64,000 nt of DNA from NCBI RefSeq assembly GCF_023913735.1, contig NZ_JAMXBH010000022.1:19366-83365 (forward strand), in the 5' to 3' direction. The stretch's first letter is position 1. Each line of letters opens with the position of its first letter. Source of the DNA: Pseudarthrobacter raffinosi. Its GTDB lineage: Bacteria > Actinomycetota > Actinomycetes > Actinomycetales > Micrococcaceae. Shown here in pieces: positions 15,478 to 24,941 of the stretch. A program made the translations under genes and the position numbers. Below the pieces are notes generated by a model. It had not been told where the DNA came from and did no database searches. It was given only the letters and a program-made list of their open reading frames with translations.

Positions 15478-17967
15478 ATGTCCCTTATTCGCGCCCTCAG
15501 CAAAGAACTGGAAGCACGCAGCGATGACTCGTTGCGGGCGCTCTTTGCAGCGCGGCCGGACCTTATGTCCCCCGCCGTTCCTGACTTTTCCGCCCTGGCC
15601 GCGCGGGCAAGTGCGCGGGTCAGCGTCCAGCGCGCGCTCGAGCGGCTTAACAGGCCACAGATGCAGGTGCTGGAAACGCTGCATCTCTGTACCAACACGG
15701 ACACCGAACACAGCGCCTCGGCGGCGGGCGTCCGGAAACTCATTGCAGGGTCCACGGTGGCGGCGCTGGAACGCATCCTGGCCTCGCTCCAGGAACTGGC
15801 TTTGGTGCACCGGGCAGAGCCGCCGCATGGAACGGCGGTTTCGGGCCACCGCCAGCGCTACTACCTGCCGGTGGGAAGCCTCAAGGACGTGGTGGGAATC
15901 TATCCTGCGGGGCTGGGGCGCAGCTACACCGAGCTGGTCAGGCTCCAGCCCGCGTTTGCCCAGCGGGCAGTCCAGCTCGTTGCCGAGCTGCGTCGCAGCG
16001 GCGTCTCCATCCAGAACGCCACCACCCCCATGGAGGCAGCCCTCGCGCTGCAGCATTGGACATCCTCGCCCGAGGCACTCGGCGAGGCTTTGGCCGGAGC
16101 CCCGGAACGCACGACGGCGTTGCTCGCCAAATTCCGCAACTGGGCCATGGGTGCCGTCCCCCAGGCGCAACGGAAAGCGTCGGTCTCGAACCAGGGCGCC
16201 GACGTCGGGCCCGTTGACTGGCTCCTGGCCCGGGGCCTGCTGGTCCCCTTGGACGCCGCGCACGTGGAATTGCCGCATAGCGTGGGATTGTCGCTGCGTG
16301 GCGGCGCCATCATCAATGACTTCTCCCTGTCCCCACCGGTTCCGGAGCTGGGCAGCACCACCGCTGCGCTTCGCCGGAACGCGGCGCTGGGCGCCATCGC
16401 CGAAACCCTGCGGCTGGTGGGTGACCTCCTCCACGCCGTCCGCGAACAGCCGCTGGCCACACTGCGCAGCGGCGGCGTTGGTGTACGGGAAATGAAGCGG
16501 CTTGCCGAGACGCTTCGCATCGACCAGCACCGGGCGGGCCTGCTGCTGGAGGTCAGCGCCCTCGCCGGCCTGTTGCGCCTTGATGTGGACTCGTCCTCGT
16601 GGGTGCAGCCCCCGCAGCTGGAGTGGCTGGCCCTCCCCCGCCAGGAGCAGTGGCTGTGGATGGTCAATGCCTGGCTCGCGAGCGAGCGTGTGCCTTCACT
16701 GGTGGGTCAGCCCGCCAACGGCCCCGGCGGCGTTCCCGCCGCACACCGTGCCCTGGCCGGGAACACCGTTAATGCCCTTTCGGCAGAGGCGCAGCGGCCG
16801 GACGCCCCCTTGGTCAGGAAGCGGATCCTGGAAATCCTGGAGGAACTCACCCAGGAGGCTGCCGCTGCGGACGGCACGGCACCGGTCCTGGATGCTGCGG
16901 CCGTCCTCCAGCGGGCTGAATGGACGCAGCCGCGGATGGCCCGCCGGTTCAGTTCCCTGATCAGGGGTGTGCTCGCGGAAGCGGAGCTGCTCGGACTGAT
17001 CGGCTCCGGTGCGTTGAGCCAGCTGGGCAGCGCCATTGCCGAAGACAACCCGGACGAAGCCTTGGGCATCCTGGGCGAGCATCTGCCTGCGGCACTGAAC
17101 CACGTCCTGCTTCAGGCGGACCTGACCGCAGTTGCCCCGGGCTACCTGGCTCCGAAGCTGGCCGAAAAGCTACTGGTGATGGCCGACGCCGAGGGGCACG
17201 GACCCGCCACGATCTACCGGTTCTCCCCCAACTCGGTCCGGCGGGCGCTGGACGCCGGGCATGACGCCTCGAGCCTGCTTGAGTTCCTGCGTGAGCATTC
17301 GGCCACGGCCGTGCCGCAGCCCTTGGAATACCTGGTGGAGGACACCGCGTCCAGGCACGGCCGGCTCCGGGTGGGAATGGCCGCCAGCTTTATCCAAAGC
17401 GATGATGAGGCAACGGTGCTGGAGCTGGCGGCGGAGTCCAAAGCGGTCGGCCTGGGGCTGGCCCGCATTGCGCCGACGGTCCTGATCTCTACCGCTCCGC
17501 CGCGGGAGACAGCCCAGGTCCTGCGCGGACTGGGCCTCTCGCCGTCGGTGGACCAGGCCGAGCCCGGAGTGGTCCGGCTCCGCCGCACTAACCATGTTCC
17601 CGGCAGCGCCCGCCCCGTCTACACGGCGCCGCGGACCGCACCCGCCGAGGACGACGTCGCCGCGCAGCTGGCCGTCCTGCGGAACAGGCGGGCTGAAGCC
17701 TCCGGAAACCACGCAGGCCCCGTGGCTGGCTCCGGCGAAGCTGCGACCCAGCTTGGGCTGGAGACGCTGCAACGGGCTATCCGGCTCAAGCAGCGGGTGA
17801 GCATGAACGTGGTGGACAGCCAAGGGAATTCCTGCCTGGAGACAGTTGTTCCCCTCTCCGTAAACGGCGGACGCGTCAGGGTCTTTGATCCTGCCAAGGA
17901 AACCGAGCGCGTGCTCTCCATCCACCGCATTATCGACATTGAGGCCGCAGAAGAACTGCGCCAGTGA
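15478..17967 (+). CDS. Helicase-associated (XPB/Ssl2-like N-terminal) domain protein
   Basis: Large protein of 829 residues that matches the actinobacterial family paired with the XPB helicase (the M. tuberculosis counterpart is Rv0862c). It has no Walker motifs, so it is not a helicase by itself. The N-terminal 150 residues look like winged-helix repeats (NRPQMQVLETLHL, GVRKLIAGSTVAALERILASL). The last 250 residues, around YRFSPNSVRRALDAGHDASSLLEFL, form the Helicase_C_3-type part. It ends 14 bases before the helicase start, so the two are surely one transcript. Confidence 0.88.
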   Translation: MSLIRALSKELEARSDDSLRALFAARPDLMSPAVPDFSALAARASARVSVQRALERLNRPQMQVLETLHLCTNTDTEHSASAAGVRKLIAGSTVAALERILASLQELALVHRAEPPHGTAVSGHRQRYYLPVGSLKDVVGIYPAGLGRSYTELVRLQPAFAQRAVQLVAELRRSGVSIQNATTPMEAALALQHWTSSPEALGEALAGAPERTTALLAKFRNWAMGAVPQAQRKASVSNQGADVGPVDWLLARGLLVPLDAAHVELPHSVGLSLRGGAIINDFSLSPPVPELGSTTAALRRNAALGAIAETLRLVGDLLHAVREQPLATLRSGGVGVREMKRLAETLRIDQHRAGLLLEVSALAGLLRLDVDSSSWVQPPQLEWLALPRQEQWLWMVNAWLASERVPSLVGQPANGPGGVPAAHRALAGNTVNALSAEAQRPDAPLVRKRILEILEELTQEAAAADGTAPVLDAAAVLQRAEWTQPRMARRFSSLIRGVLAEAELLGLIGSGALSQLGSAIAEDNPDEALGILGEHLPAALNHVLLQADLTAVAPGYLAPKLAEKLLVMADAEGHGPATIYRFSPNSVRRALDAGHDASSLLEFLREHSATAVPQPLEYLVEDTASRHGRLRVGMAASFIQSDDEATVLELAAESKAVGLGLARIAPTVLISTAPPRETAQVLRGLGLSPSVDQAEPGVVRLRRTNHVPGSARPVYTAPRTAPAEDDVAAQLAVLRNRRAEASGNHAGPVAGSGEAATQLGLETLQRAIRLKQRVSMNVVDSQGNSCLETVVPLSVNGGRVRVFDPAKETERVLSIHRIIDIEAAEELRQ

Positions 17968-17980
17968 AGGACTGCCCCGC

Positions 17981-19624
17981 GTGAACGACGGCCCGCTGAT
18001 CGTCCAAAGTGACAAAACCATCCTGCTCGAAGTGGACCACGAACTGGCCACCGAGGCGCGCCACGCCATCGCCCCGTTCGCCGAGCTGGAACGCGCCCCC
18101 GAGCACATGCACAGCTACCGCCTGACGCCCCTGGGCCTGTGGAACGCACGCGCCGCCGGCCTGGACGCGGAGAAGGTCCTGGACACCCTGCTCAAATACT
18201 CGCGGTTCCCCGTGCCGCATTCGCTGCTGATCGACGTCGAAGAGACCATGTCCCGGTACGGGCGGCTGCGGCTGGAGAAGGACCCCCAGCACGGCCTGGT
18301 GATGCGCACGGACGACTACCCGGTGTTGGAGGAGGTCATCCGGGCCAAAAAAATACAGCCCCTGCTGGGGCCGCGGATCGACGGCGAAACCATTGTGGTC
18401 CACTCCTCACAGCGCGGCCAGCTCAAGCAGCTGCTCCTGAAAATCGGGTGGCCGGCGGAGGATCTGGCCGGCTACGTGGACGGCACACCCCACCTGATCG
18501 CCCTGAACGAGAACGGCTGGAAGCTCCGCCCGTACCAGCAGCTCGCCACCGAGAATTTCTGGGCCGGCGGCAGCGGCGTGGTGGTGCTGCCCTGCGGGGC
18601 CGGGAAGACGCTGGTGGGTGCCGCGGCCATGGCCACGAGCTCCACCACAACCCTCATCCTGGTGACCAACACGGTGGCAGCCCGGCAGTGGAAGGACGAG
18701 CTGCTCAAACGGACGTCCCTGACGGAGGACGAAATCGGCGAGTACTCGGGCGCGGTCAAAGAGGTCCGCCCGGTCACCATCGCCACGTACCAGGTCCTCA
18801 CCACCAAACGCGGCGGCCTGTACCCGCACCTGGAGCTGGTGGACGGCCACGACTGGGGCCTGATCATCTATGACGAAGTGCACCTCCTGCCGGCGCCGAT
18901 CTTCCGGATGACCGCGGACCTGCAGGCCCGCCGCCGGCTGGGCCTCACCGCCACCCTGGTCCGCGAGGACGGCCGCGAAGGCGAGGTCTTCAGCCTCATC
19001 GGGCCCAAGCGGTACGACGCGCCGTGGAAGGACATCGAAGCCCAGGGCTACATCGCCCCCGCGGACTGTGTGGAGGTCCGCATTGACCTGCCCCGGGACG
19101 AACGCGTGGCCTATGCCATGGCCGAGGACGCCGACAAGTACCGGCTGTGCGCCACGTCCGAGTCCAAGACCCTGATCGTGGAACAACTGGTGGCCCGGCA
19201 CCAGGGCGAGCAGCTGCTGGTGATCGGGCAATACATTGACCAGCTGGACGAGATCGGCGAGCGCCTGCATGCTCCCGTCATCAAGGGCGATACGTCCGTC
19301 AAGGAACGGCAGAAGCTCTTCGATGCATTCCGGGCCGGCGACGTGAACACGCTGGTGGTTTCCAAGGTGGCCAACTTCTCCATCGACCTGCCCGAGGCCT
19401 CGGTGGCCATCCAGGTCTCCGGTTCCTTTGGGTCGCGGCAGGAGGAAGCCCAGCGGCTGGGCCGGTTGCTCCGCCCCAAGAAGGACGGCCGGGCGGCCCG
19501 CTTCTACTCGCTGGTGGCCCGGGACACCCTGGACCAGGATTTCGCGGCCAAGCGGCAGCGCTTCCTGGCAGAGCAGGGCTATGCCTACCGGATCATGGAC
19601 GCCAAGGATGTCGGCGCCGCCTAA
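17981..19624 (+). CDS. DNA repair helicase XPB (Ercc3-like, SF2)
   Basis: ATP-dependent 3'-5' DNA helicase of 547 residues, similar to bacterial XPB. Walker A is CGAGKT near residue 205, motif II is DEVH near residue 297, motif III LGLTATLVRED follows, and motif VI is QEEAQRLGRLLRPK. An N-terminal damage-recognition-like domain of about 180 residues precedes the motor. The GTG at 17981 has GAAGGA 9 bases upstream. Pairing with the helicase-associated protein just before it is conserved in Actinobacteria; nucleotide excision repair or transcription-linked roles are known for the family. Confidence 0.94.
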   Translation: MNDGPLIVQSDKTILLEVDHELATEARHAIAPFAELERAPEHMHSYRLTPLGLWNARAAGLDAEKVLDTLLKYSRFPVPHSLLIDVEETMSRYGRLRLEKDPQHGLVMRTDDYPVLEEVIRAKKIQPLLGPRIDGETIVVHSSQRGQLKQLLLKIGWPAEDLAGYVDGTPHLIALNENGWKLRPYQQLATENFWAGGSGVVVLPCGAGKTLVGAAAMATSSTTTLILVTNTVAARQWKDELLKRTSLTEDEIGEYSGAVKEVRPVTIATYQVLTTKRGGLYPHLELVDGHDWGLIIYDEVHLLPAPIFRMTADLQARRRLGLTATLVREDGREGEVFSLIGPKRYDAPWKDIEAQGYIAPADCVEVRIDLPRDERVAYAMAEDADKYRLCATSESKTLIVEQLVARHQGEQLLVIGQYIDQLDEIGERLHAPVIKGDTSVKERQKLFDAFRAGDVNTLVVSKVANFSIDLPEASVAIQVSGSFGSRQEEAQRLGRLLRPKKDGRAARFYSLVARDTLDQDFAAKRQRFLAEQGYAYRIMDAKDVGAA

Positions 19625-19700
19625 CGGCCACCCGCTGTTCCTGTCCGGCGAGGGGGATGGCCATGCCCGGCGGGCTCCCCATGGAACACCCACCATCCAT

Positions 19701-19723
19701 CCAGAAAACTCACAGTTTCTGGG
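19701..19723. promoter_or_regulatory. Imperfect palindrome before the response regulator
   Basis: CCAGAAAACT and AGTTTCTGG face each other across three bases, with one extra A in the left arm. It ends 15 bases before the response-regulator ATG. It could be an autoregulatory site or a weak terminator for the helicase gene. Confidence 0.35.
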
Positions 19724-19737
19724 AGCATGATGGGAGC

Positions 19738-20448
19738 ATGAAGAAGACCGGCCCAGAAGCCAAGCTGCTAGTTGTTGATGACGAACCCAACATCCGCGAG
19801 CTGCTGTCCACCTCGCTCCGCTTCGCAGGCTTCGAGGTGGTCTCTGCCGCCAACGGCCGTGACGCGCTGGCCGCCGCCGAGCTCCACGCGCCCGATCTGG
19901 CGGTGCTGGACGTGATGCTGCCGGACATGGATGGCTTCACCGTCACCCGCAAGCTGCGGGCTTCGGGTAAGCACTTTCCGGTCCTGTTCCTCACGGCGAA
20001 GGATGACACGGAGGACAAGGTCACCGGCCTCACCGTAGGCGGGGATGACTACGTCACCAAGCCGTTCAGCCTGGACGAGTTAGTAGCCCGCATCCGTGCC
20101 GTCCTGCGCCGCACGCAGCCCCTGCTCGACGACGACGCCGTGATCCGTGTGGACGACCTGGAGCTCGACGACGACGCCCACGAAGTGCGCCGCGGCGGCA
20201 CCGTGATCGAACTGTCCCCCACGGAATTCAAGCTCCTCCGGTACCTCATGCTGAACCCCAACCGCGTGCTGTCGAAATCCCAGATCCTGGACCACGTGTG
20301 GGAGTACAACTTCAACGGCGACGCCTCGATCGTGGAGTCCTACATCTCCTACCTCCGGCGCAAGGTGGACATTGATCCGGACGCACCGGCACTGATCCAG
20401 ACCAAACGCGGAGTCGGCTACGTGCTCCGGACGGCAGAGAAGCGCTGA
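19738..20448 (+). CDS. OmpR-family response regulator
   Basis: DNA-binding regulator of 236 residues. The receiver domain shows VVDDEPNIREL with the acidic pair, the phosphorylation Asp in LAVLDVMLPDMDG, the switch Thr in FLTAKDD and the Lys in DDYVTKPFS. The C-terminal winged helix ends SYISYLRRKVD, GVGYVLRT. The start ATG 19738 follows GGGAG closely; longer in-frame starts exist back to 19657. Its stop lies 2 bases before the kinase start. Confidence 0.93.
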   Translation: MKKTGPEAKLLVVDDEPNIRELLSTSLRFAGFEVVSAANGRDALAAAELHAPDLAVLDVMLPDMDGFTVTRKLRASGKHFPVLFLTAKDDTEDKVTGLTVGGDDYVTKPFSLDELVARIRAVLRRTQPLLDDDAVIRVDDLELDDDAHEVRRGGTVIELSPTEFKLLRYLMLNPNRVLSKSQILDHVWEYNFNGDASIVESYISYLRRKVDIDPDAPALIQTKRGVGYVLRTAEKR

Positions 20449-20450
20449 CC

Positions 20451-22001
20451 TTGCTGCAGCGGTGGAAATCGGCCTCGTTGAGGTCCCAGCTGGTGGCCAT
20501 GATTATGGCACTGCTGATTGTTGCGCTGACCTCAACCGGCGCCGGCACCCTCACGCTGCTGCACAGCTACCTCCAGGCGCAGGTGGATGACAAGCTGTAC
20601 GCCGCCGTCGACCTCGCCAGCAAGCAGCGCTCGTTCACCCAGCTGCAGGCACCCACCAACCCGATGGTCCCCACTGACTACTCGCTGATCCTTTACACCC
20701 CCGGTGAGAACCCCCAGCTGTTGGGCGGCGATCCGGATGACCACCCCGACATCGCAACCATCTCCGTTGAGGACGCCCAGAACCGGGGCACCCTCCCGTA
20801 CCAGGTCAGGGGCACCGACGGCCAGAACTGGCGGGTGGTCGCGGTGACCGTGCTCTATGTCGGCCGTCCCGCCGTCGTTGTCATAGGCTTGCCGCTGCAA
20901 AGCGTGGATGACGTCCTCAAGCACGCCACCCTGGTGGTCACCGGCGTCGGCCTGCTCACCCTGCTGCTGGCCTCCCTGATCGCCAGCTGGACCGTATCCC
21001 GGTCATTCCGTCCGCTGGCCAAGGTGGAAAAGACCGCAGCCGCCATCGCCGCGGGCGACCTTTCCAGGCGTGTGGACGTCGAAAATCCCGGCACTGAAGT
21101 GGGGCGGCTCGGCAGCTCGCTGAACGCCATGCTGGCGCATATCGAGACGGCCTTCGCCGCCAGGACAGCCTCCGAAGGCAGAATGCGCCGGTTCGCGGCC
21201 GACGCCTCCCACGAGCTGCGTACCCCGCTCGTGACCATCAGGGGTTTCTCCGAGCTCTACCGCCATGGCGCGCTGGCCACCGACGAGGACGTGGCCACGG
21301 CCATGGGGCGGATCGAAAGCGAAGCCAAACGGATGGGCTCTATGGTGGAGGACCTCCTCCTGCTGGCGCGCCTGGACGAACAGCGCCCGCTCCAGCAAAA
21401 GCCCGTGGACCTGCAGCTGGTTGCCCACGATGCGGTGGTGGACACGCAGGCGAGCGACCGCTCGCGCCCCATCTCCCTGACCGGCCTTGGTGACGATCCG
21501 GCCGCCCCCGCGCCGGTGCTCGGTGACGAAGCAAAACTGCGGCAGGTGGTGGGGAACCTCGTGGGGAACGCCCTGCGCTACACCCCGGACGGCAGCCCGA
21601 TCGAACTAGCCGTCGGGGTCCGGACCTCCGACGGCGGGCAGCCGCTCGCCGTGATCGAGGTCCGTGACCACGGCCCTGGCATCTCCGAAGAGGACGCGTC
21701 CAAGGTGTTCGAGCGTTTCTACCGCGCGGACACGTCCCGGACGCGCGAGACCGGCGGCAGCGGCCTGGGGCTCGCGATTGTCGCGGCCATCGTCGGATCG
21801 CACGGCGGGTCCGTCAGGGTGGAAAAGACCGACGGCGGCGGGGCCACGCTGGTGGTCAGCCTGCCGGTCCGGGACGACGCCACCGATGAGGCTCACGCCG
21901 GCGATGACCACCTGGCGGAAGCCCACCCGGGCCCACCCGCCACGCAGGATGGCGATCCTGTGGACGGAGGCCACGGAGATGGCAAGGTTATCCACATATA
22001 G
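20451..22001 (+). CDS. Sensor histidine kinase, partner of the response regulator
   Basis: Membrane kinase of 516 residues starting with TTG at 20451. Helix one is near residues 15-40, an extracytoplasmic domain of about 120 residues follows, and helix two is near 160-185. Then come HAMP (SRSFRPLAKVEKTAAAIAAGD), HisKA with the phosphorylated His in ADASHELRTPL near residue 252, and the ATPase domain with N-box GNLVGNALRYT, G1 DHGPGI and G2 GGSGLGL. The C-terminal 40 residues are hydrophilic and low-complexity. The signal it senses is unknown. Confidence 0.94.
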   Translation: MLQRWKSASLRSQLVAMIMALLIVALTSTGAGTLTLLHSYLQAQVDDKLYAAVDLASKQRSFTQLQAPTNPMVPTDYSLILYTPGENPQLLGGDPDDHPDIATISVEDAQNRGTLPYQVRGTDGQNWRVVAVTVLYVGRPAVVVIGLPLQSVDDVLKHATLVVTGVGLLTLLLASLIASWTVSRSFRPLAKVEKTAAAIAAGDLSRRVDVENPGTEVGRLGSSLNAMLAHIETAFAARTASEGRMRRFAADASHELRTPLVTIRGFSELYRHGALATDEDVATAMGRIESEAKRMGSMVEDLLLLARLDEQRPLQQKPVDLQLVAHDAVVDTQASDRSRPISLTGLGDDPAAPAPVLGDEAKLRQVVGNLVGNALRYTPDGSPIELAVGVRTSDGGQPLAVIEVRDHGPGISEEDASKVFERFYRADTSRTRETGGSGLGLAIVAAIVGSHGGSVRVEKTDGGGATLVVSLPVRDDATDEAHAGDDHLAEAHPGPPATQDGDPVDGGHGDGKVIHI

Positions 22002-22110
22002 CCATGGAGCGTGGCGTGCGGGCAGTGCCCGTCCGTAGGCTCGCGGTAGTGGCCCGGAGCAGCCGGGCGGGCAGCACATGCTGTCCCACTACTTCGAGAG
22101 GCAGCAAGCC

Positions 22111-22398
22111 ATGAGCATCATTTCCGTCGACACCGAACTCCTTCAGCTGAAGTCGGCCAACGTCAAAGCAACTGTGGACCGGATCAGCTCGGACGTCCAG
22201 ACCATGAAGCGCGGCCTGGACGAACTGCAGTCCACCTGGCGGGGCTCGGCTGCCAACAACTTCCAGGCCCTGGTGACCGAGTGGACACTCACCCAGGGCA
22301 AGGTGGAGGCATCGCTGGCATCCATCAACATGGCCCTGGCATCAGCAGCGTCCACCTACGCCCAGGCCGAGCAGGGCAACACCCAGCGCTTCAGCTGA
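22111..22398 (+). CDS. WXG100-family (ESAT-6-like) protein
   Basis: Small helical-hairpin protein of 95 residues with the central WRG turn (STWRGSAANNF) near residue 43. Such proteins are type VII secretion substrates. GAGAGG lies 9 bases before the ATG at 22111. No EccC, EsaA or other secretion gene and no toxin partner is beside it, so any secretion would need machinery elsewhere. Confidence 0.88.
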   Translation: MSIISVDTELLQLKSANVKATVDRISSDVQTMKRGLDELQSTWRGSAANNFQALVTEWTLTQGKVEASLASINMALASAASTYAQAEQGNTQRFS

Positions 22399-22418
22399 GT
22401 CCCCAGCCGAAATGGCCC

Positions 22419-23477
22419 CTACGCCTCCGGCGTCCCCTGGCGGAATCGGAGCCGCCATCTGTTGCCGTCCAAGACCCACAGTGAGCTATGGAGAGCCGTG
22501 CCTGAGCGCGAGTAGCTTCGGCACGTCAGCAGGATCGCGCTGGTCCCGATGCGGTCCGCACCCAGGATCTCCAGTTCAGTGTGCTGCCCCGGTTCCTCTT
22601 CCAATGCCATCATCGTGGCGTCACGGGTCCATACCCTGCCCGAGGTTCCGATCTCCATAAAATCAGGGTGCAGGAGGACGCCGGTGCGGCCGATGTCCCC
22701 ACGGATGTCGGGGCCCGACAACTCGCGTTCGAGGGCCTCGACGATCGCTTCGGGGCTCATCTCGGCCCCGGCGGACTGCGACGGGATGAAGGAGTCGCTC
22801 TCCAGCTCACTGAAGAGGTCCGGCTCCTCGTAGGGGCCTTGGTTGAAAAGGTCCTGGCCGTACGAGACCTGACTGTCGAAGCCAGCACCGCCGGCTGTGG
22901 TGGCGGCCTGAAGGCTGGCTGCAGTGGCGGCGCGGGGGCTGGTCAGTGCGGCGCCTGCCCCAGGGCTGACGGCAACCCGGCTATCAGCTGCTGGGCCAAC
23001 CGCTGCCGGGGCTCCCGCGAAGCCCGGGCCTGAACGCGCTGCCACACCCTGCTGGTACGCGGTGGCGGCTGCACGCGCGCGGACATCGGCTGCCTCATTG
23101 AGGTCGTGGCCTGCGTGGCCCTTGACCCATTCGAACGTGTATTTCCGGCCGGCGATTTCCCGGTCAAGTTCCTTGAGCAGTTCAACGTTCAGGACGGGTT
23201 TGCCGTCGGCCTTCCGCCAGCCCTTGCGTTTCCAGCCCGGCATCCACTTTGTGATGGAGTTGATCACGTACTGGCTGTCGCACAGGACCCTCAGGTCCTC
23301 CTCCGGGACGTGGGCGGTGGCACGGAACAGATCCAGGACGGCCATCAGCTCGCCCTGGTTGTTGGTGCCGTGCGGCCATCCCCCGGCGCGCCAGCAGTCG
23401 TCGTTCACATACCAGGCCCAACCGGCCGGGCCGGGATTTCCTAAAGCCGAACCGTCGGCCGCTGCAGTAATTGTCAC
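22419..23477 (-). CDS. Ribonuclease HI fused to a C-terminal NTF2/DUF4440-like domain
   Basis: The N-terminal 145 residues are an RNase HI that cuts RNA in RNA-DNA hybrids: first Asp in AADGSALGNPGPAGWA, Glu in NNQGELMAVL, Asp in VLCDSQYVI, and the last Asp in NEAADVRARAAA. A basic protrusion is present (MPGWKRKGWRKADGKP). A 90-residue Ala/Gly-rich linker leads to about 115 residues (MSPEAIVEALERELSG to RLRFRQGTPEA) that look like a SnoaL/DUF4440-type fold. It is convergent with the WXG100 gene, with 20 bases between them. Confidence 0.88.
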   Translation of the reverse strand: MTITAAADGSALGNPGPAGWAWYVNDDCWRAGGWPHGTNNQGELMAVLDLFRATAHVPEEDLRVLCDSQYVINSITKWMPGWKRKGWRKADGKPVLNVELLKELDREIAGRKYTFEWVKGHAGHDLNEAADVRARAAATAYQQGVAARSGPGFAGAPAAVGPAADSRVAVSPGAGAALTSPRAATAASLQAATTAGGAGFDSQVSYGQDLFNQGPYEEPDLFSELESDSFIPSQSAGAEMSPEAIVEALERELSGPDIRGDIGRTGVLLHPDFMEIGTSGRVWTRDATMMALEEEPGQHTELEILGADRIGTSAILLTCRSYSRSGTALHSSLWVLDGNRWRLRFRQGTPEA

Positions 23478-23524
23478 CTAACCATCCTGCCAGACAGCGC
23501 CGACAACCGGTTCAGCCAGCGCTC

Positions 23525-23539
23525 GGGAAACCGCTTACC
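23525..23539. promoter_or_regulatory. Weaker LacI-type operator-like site
   Basis: GGAAACCGCTTACC resembles a LacI-family operator with one half degraded. It lies about 67 bases upstream of the better site at 23592-23603 and before the sugar-binding-protein remnant. Confidence 0.35.
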
Positions 23540-23591
23540 GAAAAGCCTTGACGCCGAAGTCGAAGCGCGGCAGAATCCGAATCCTGGCCGG

Positions 23592-23603
23592 GAAAGCGCT
23601 TTC
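23592..23603. promoter_or_regulatory. LacI-family operator, perfect palindrome
   Basis: GAAAGCGCTTTC is a perfect 12-base palindrome with the central CG typical of LacI-family operators. It lies 85 bases upstream of the broken sugar-binding-protein gene. Confidence 0.65.
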
Positions 23604-23687
23604 TCAGTCGAAGCTTCCCCACCGGCACCGACGCCGCCACGGGACACGCGCGGGGTGGACCTCCACCCTTTTGAGGACGGCACGTCA

Positions 23688-24864
23688 ATGAAGATTCGGG
23701 CCATTAGCCGCAGGAGATTCCAGTTCGGCGCAGTCGCCGTCGCTGTCTCACTGCTCGCCACAGGCTGCGGTGCACCCGCCGGCTCCAGCGAAAACAGCGA
23801 AGTCACCCTGCGGTTCGCCTGGTGGGGCAATGAGTACCTCAACGCGCAAACAGAGAGAGTCATCGACGCGTTCGAGGCGGAACATCCCAACATCAAGATC
23901 GAATCCGAGCCGGGCGAATGGGCCAGCTACTGGGACAAACTGGCCACCACGACCGCTGCCAATGACGCACCGGATGTCATCCAGATGGACCAGAAATACA
24001 TCGCCGAGTACGGTGGCCGCGGGGCGCTGCTGGACCTGGCCAAACAGGGCGGGATCGACACCTCCAAGCTGGACAAGGAATCACTGGCGTCCGGCCAATA
24101 CGACAACGCACAGTACGGGTTGAGCACCGGAAAGAACGCCTACGTCATCATGGCGAACACCAAGGTCTTCGAGGCAGCAAACGTGCCTGTCCCCGACGAC
24201 ACCATCTGGACCTGGGACGACTGGACACCGCCGCGAAACTCAGCGCGGCCGGTGACGGGAAGAGCTACGGCGCGGCCTATGGCAGCAACGAGGCGGACCT
24301 CATCATCTGGCTTCGGCAGCACGGCGAGGACCTCTACTCCCAGGACGGGAAACTGGACTCCGACACCGCTACGGCCGCTGCGTTCTGGGAATGGCTGAAG
24401 GAACAGCGCGATTCCCAGGTCACCCCGCCGGCCACGGTGGCCACCGAGGACTCCGGCGCAGGCCTTGAGGAGAGCCTGTTCGGCACGAACCGGGTGGGCA
24501 TGGCCTGGTGGTGGACCAACCAGCTGGGATCACTGGAAACCACCACGGGCAGCAGCATCAAGATGCTCCGCGCCCCGCAGGCGCCATCCTTATGACAGAC
24601 CGCGGAGTCCCCAGCAACTCTGAGATCGTCGAGGGCATCACCCCGGCCCTCAAGCCGGCAGGCACCACTGTGGTGGCCTTCCTGAAGGTCATTGCGCCGG
24701 ACATCGCCGGCGCGCCTCCCGTCCCGCCGGTGGGTGCCGGCAGCGTCCAGAACGTCATCAAGCGGTTCACCGACGAAGTCCTGTACGACCGGATGACTCC
24801 GCAGGCGGCCGCCGACGCGTTCAAGAAGGAAGTCGAAGGGATGCTGGCCACGGCCCGCAAGTAG
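23688..24864 (+). pseudogene. Degraded ABC sugar-binding lipoprotein gene (two lesions)
   Basis: It encodes a family-1 extracellular solute-binding protein. The signal and lipobox (LLATGCG) and the first 180 residues are intact up to TWDDW at 24224. There the frame shifts (net minus 1), and the next part, DTAAKLSAAGDGKSYG to SIKMLRAPQ, reads in another frame to a stop at 24593-24595. A second break near 24578 removes an estimated 40-50 residues and shifts to the frame encoding TDRGVPSNSEIVEG through MLATARK at 24864. No permease genes adjoin it. A real pseudogene is likelier than an assembly error because there are two separate lesions. Confidence 0.88.
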
Positions 24865-24873
24865 CGCCAAACA

Positions 24874-24906
24874 AATGCGGCCCCCTCCAGTGGAGGGGGC
24901 CGCATT
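24874..24906. terminator. Bidirectional terminator before groL
   Basis: Two perfect 16-base arms (24874-24889 and 24891-24906) surround a single base; the arm begins AATGCGGCCCCCTCC. An A-run before and T-rich sequence after allow use on both strands, ending the convergent binding-protein remnant and groL. Confidence 0.85.
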
Positions 24907-24941
24907 ATGGTTTGCGCGGAACGTAGTCCGGGCGCTGGGGA

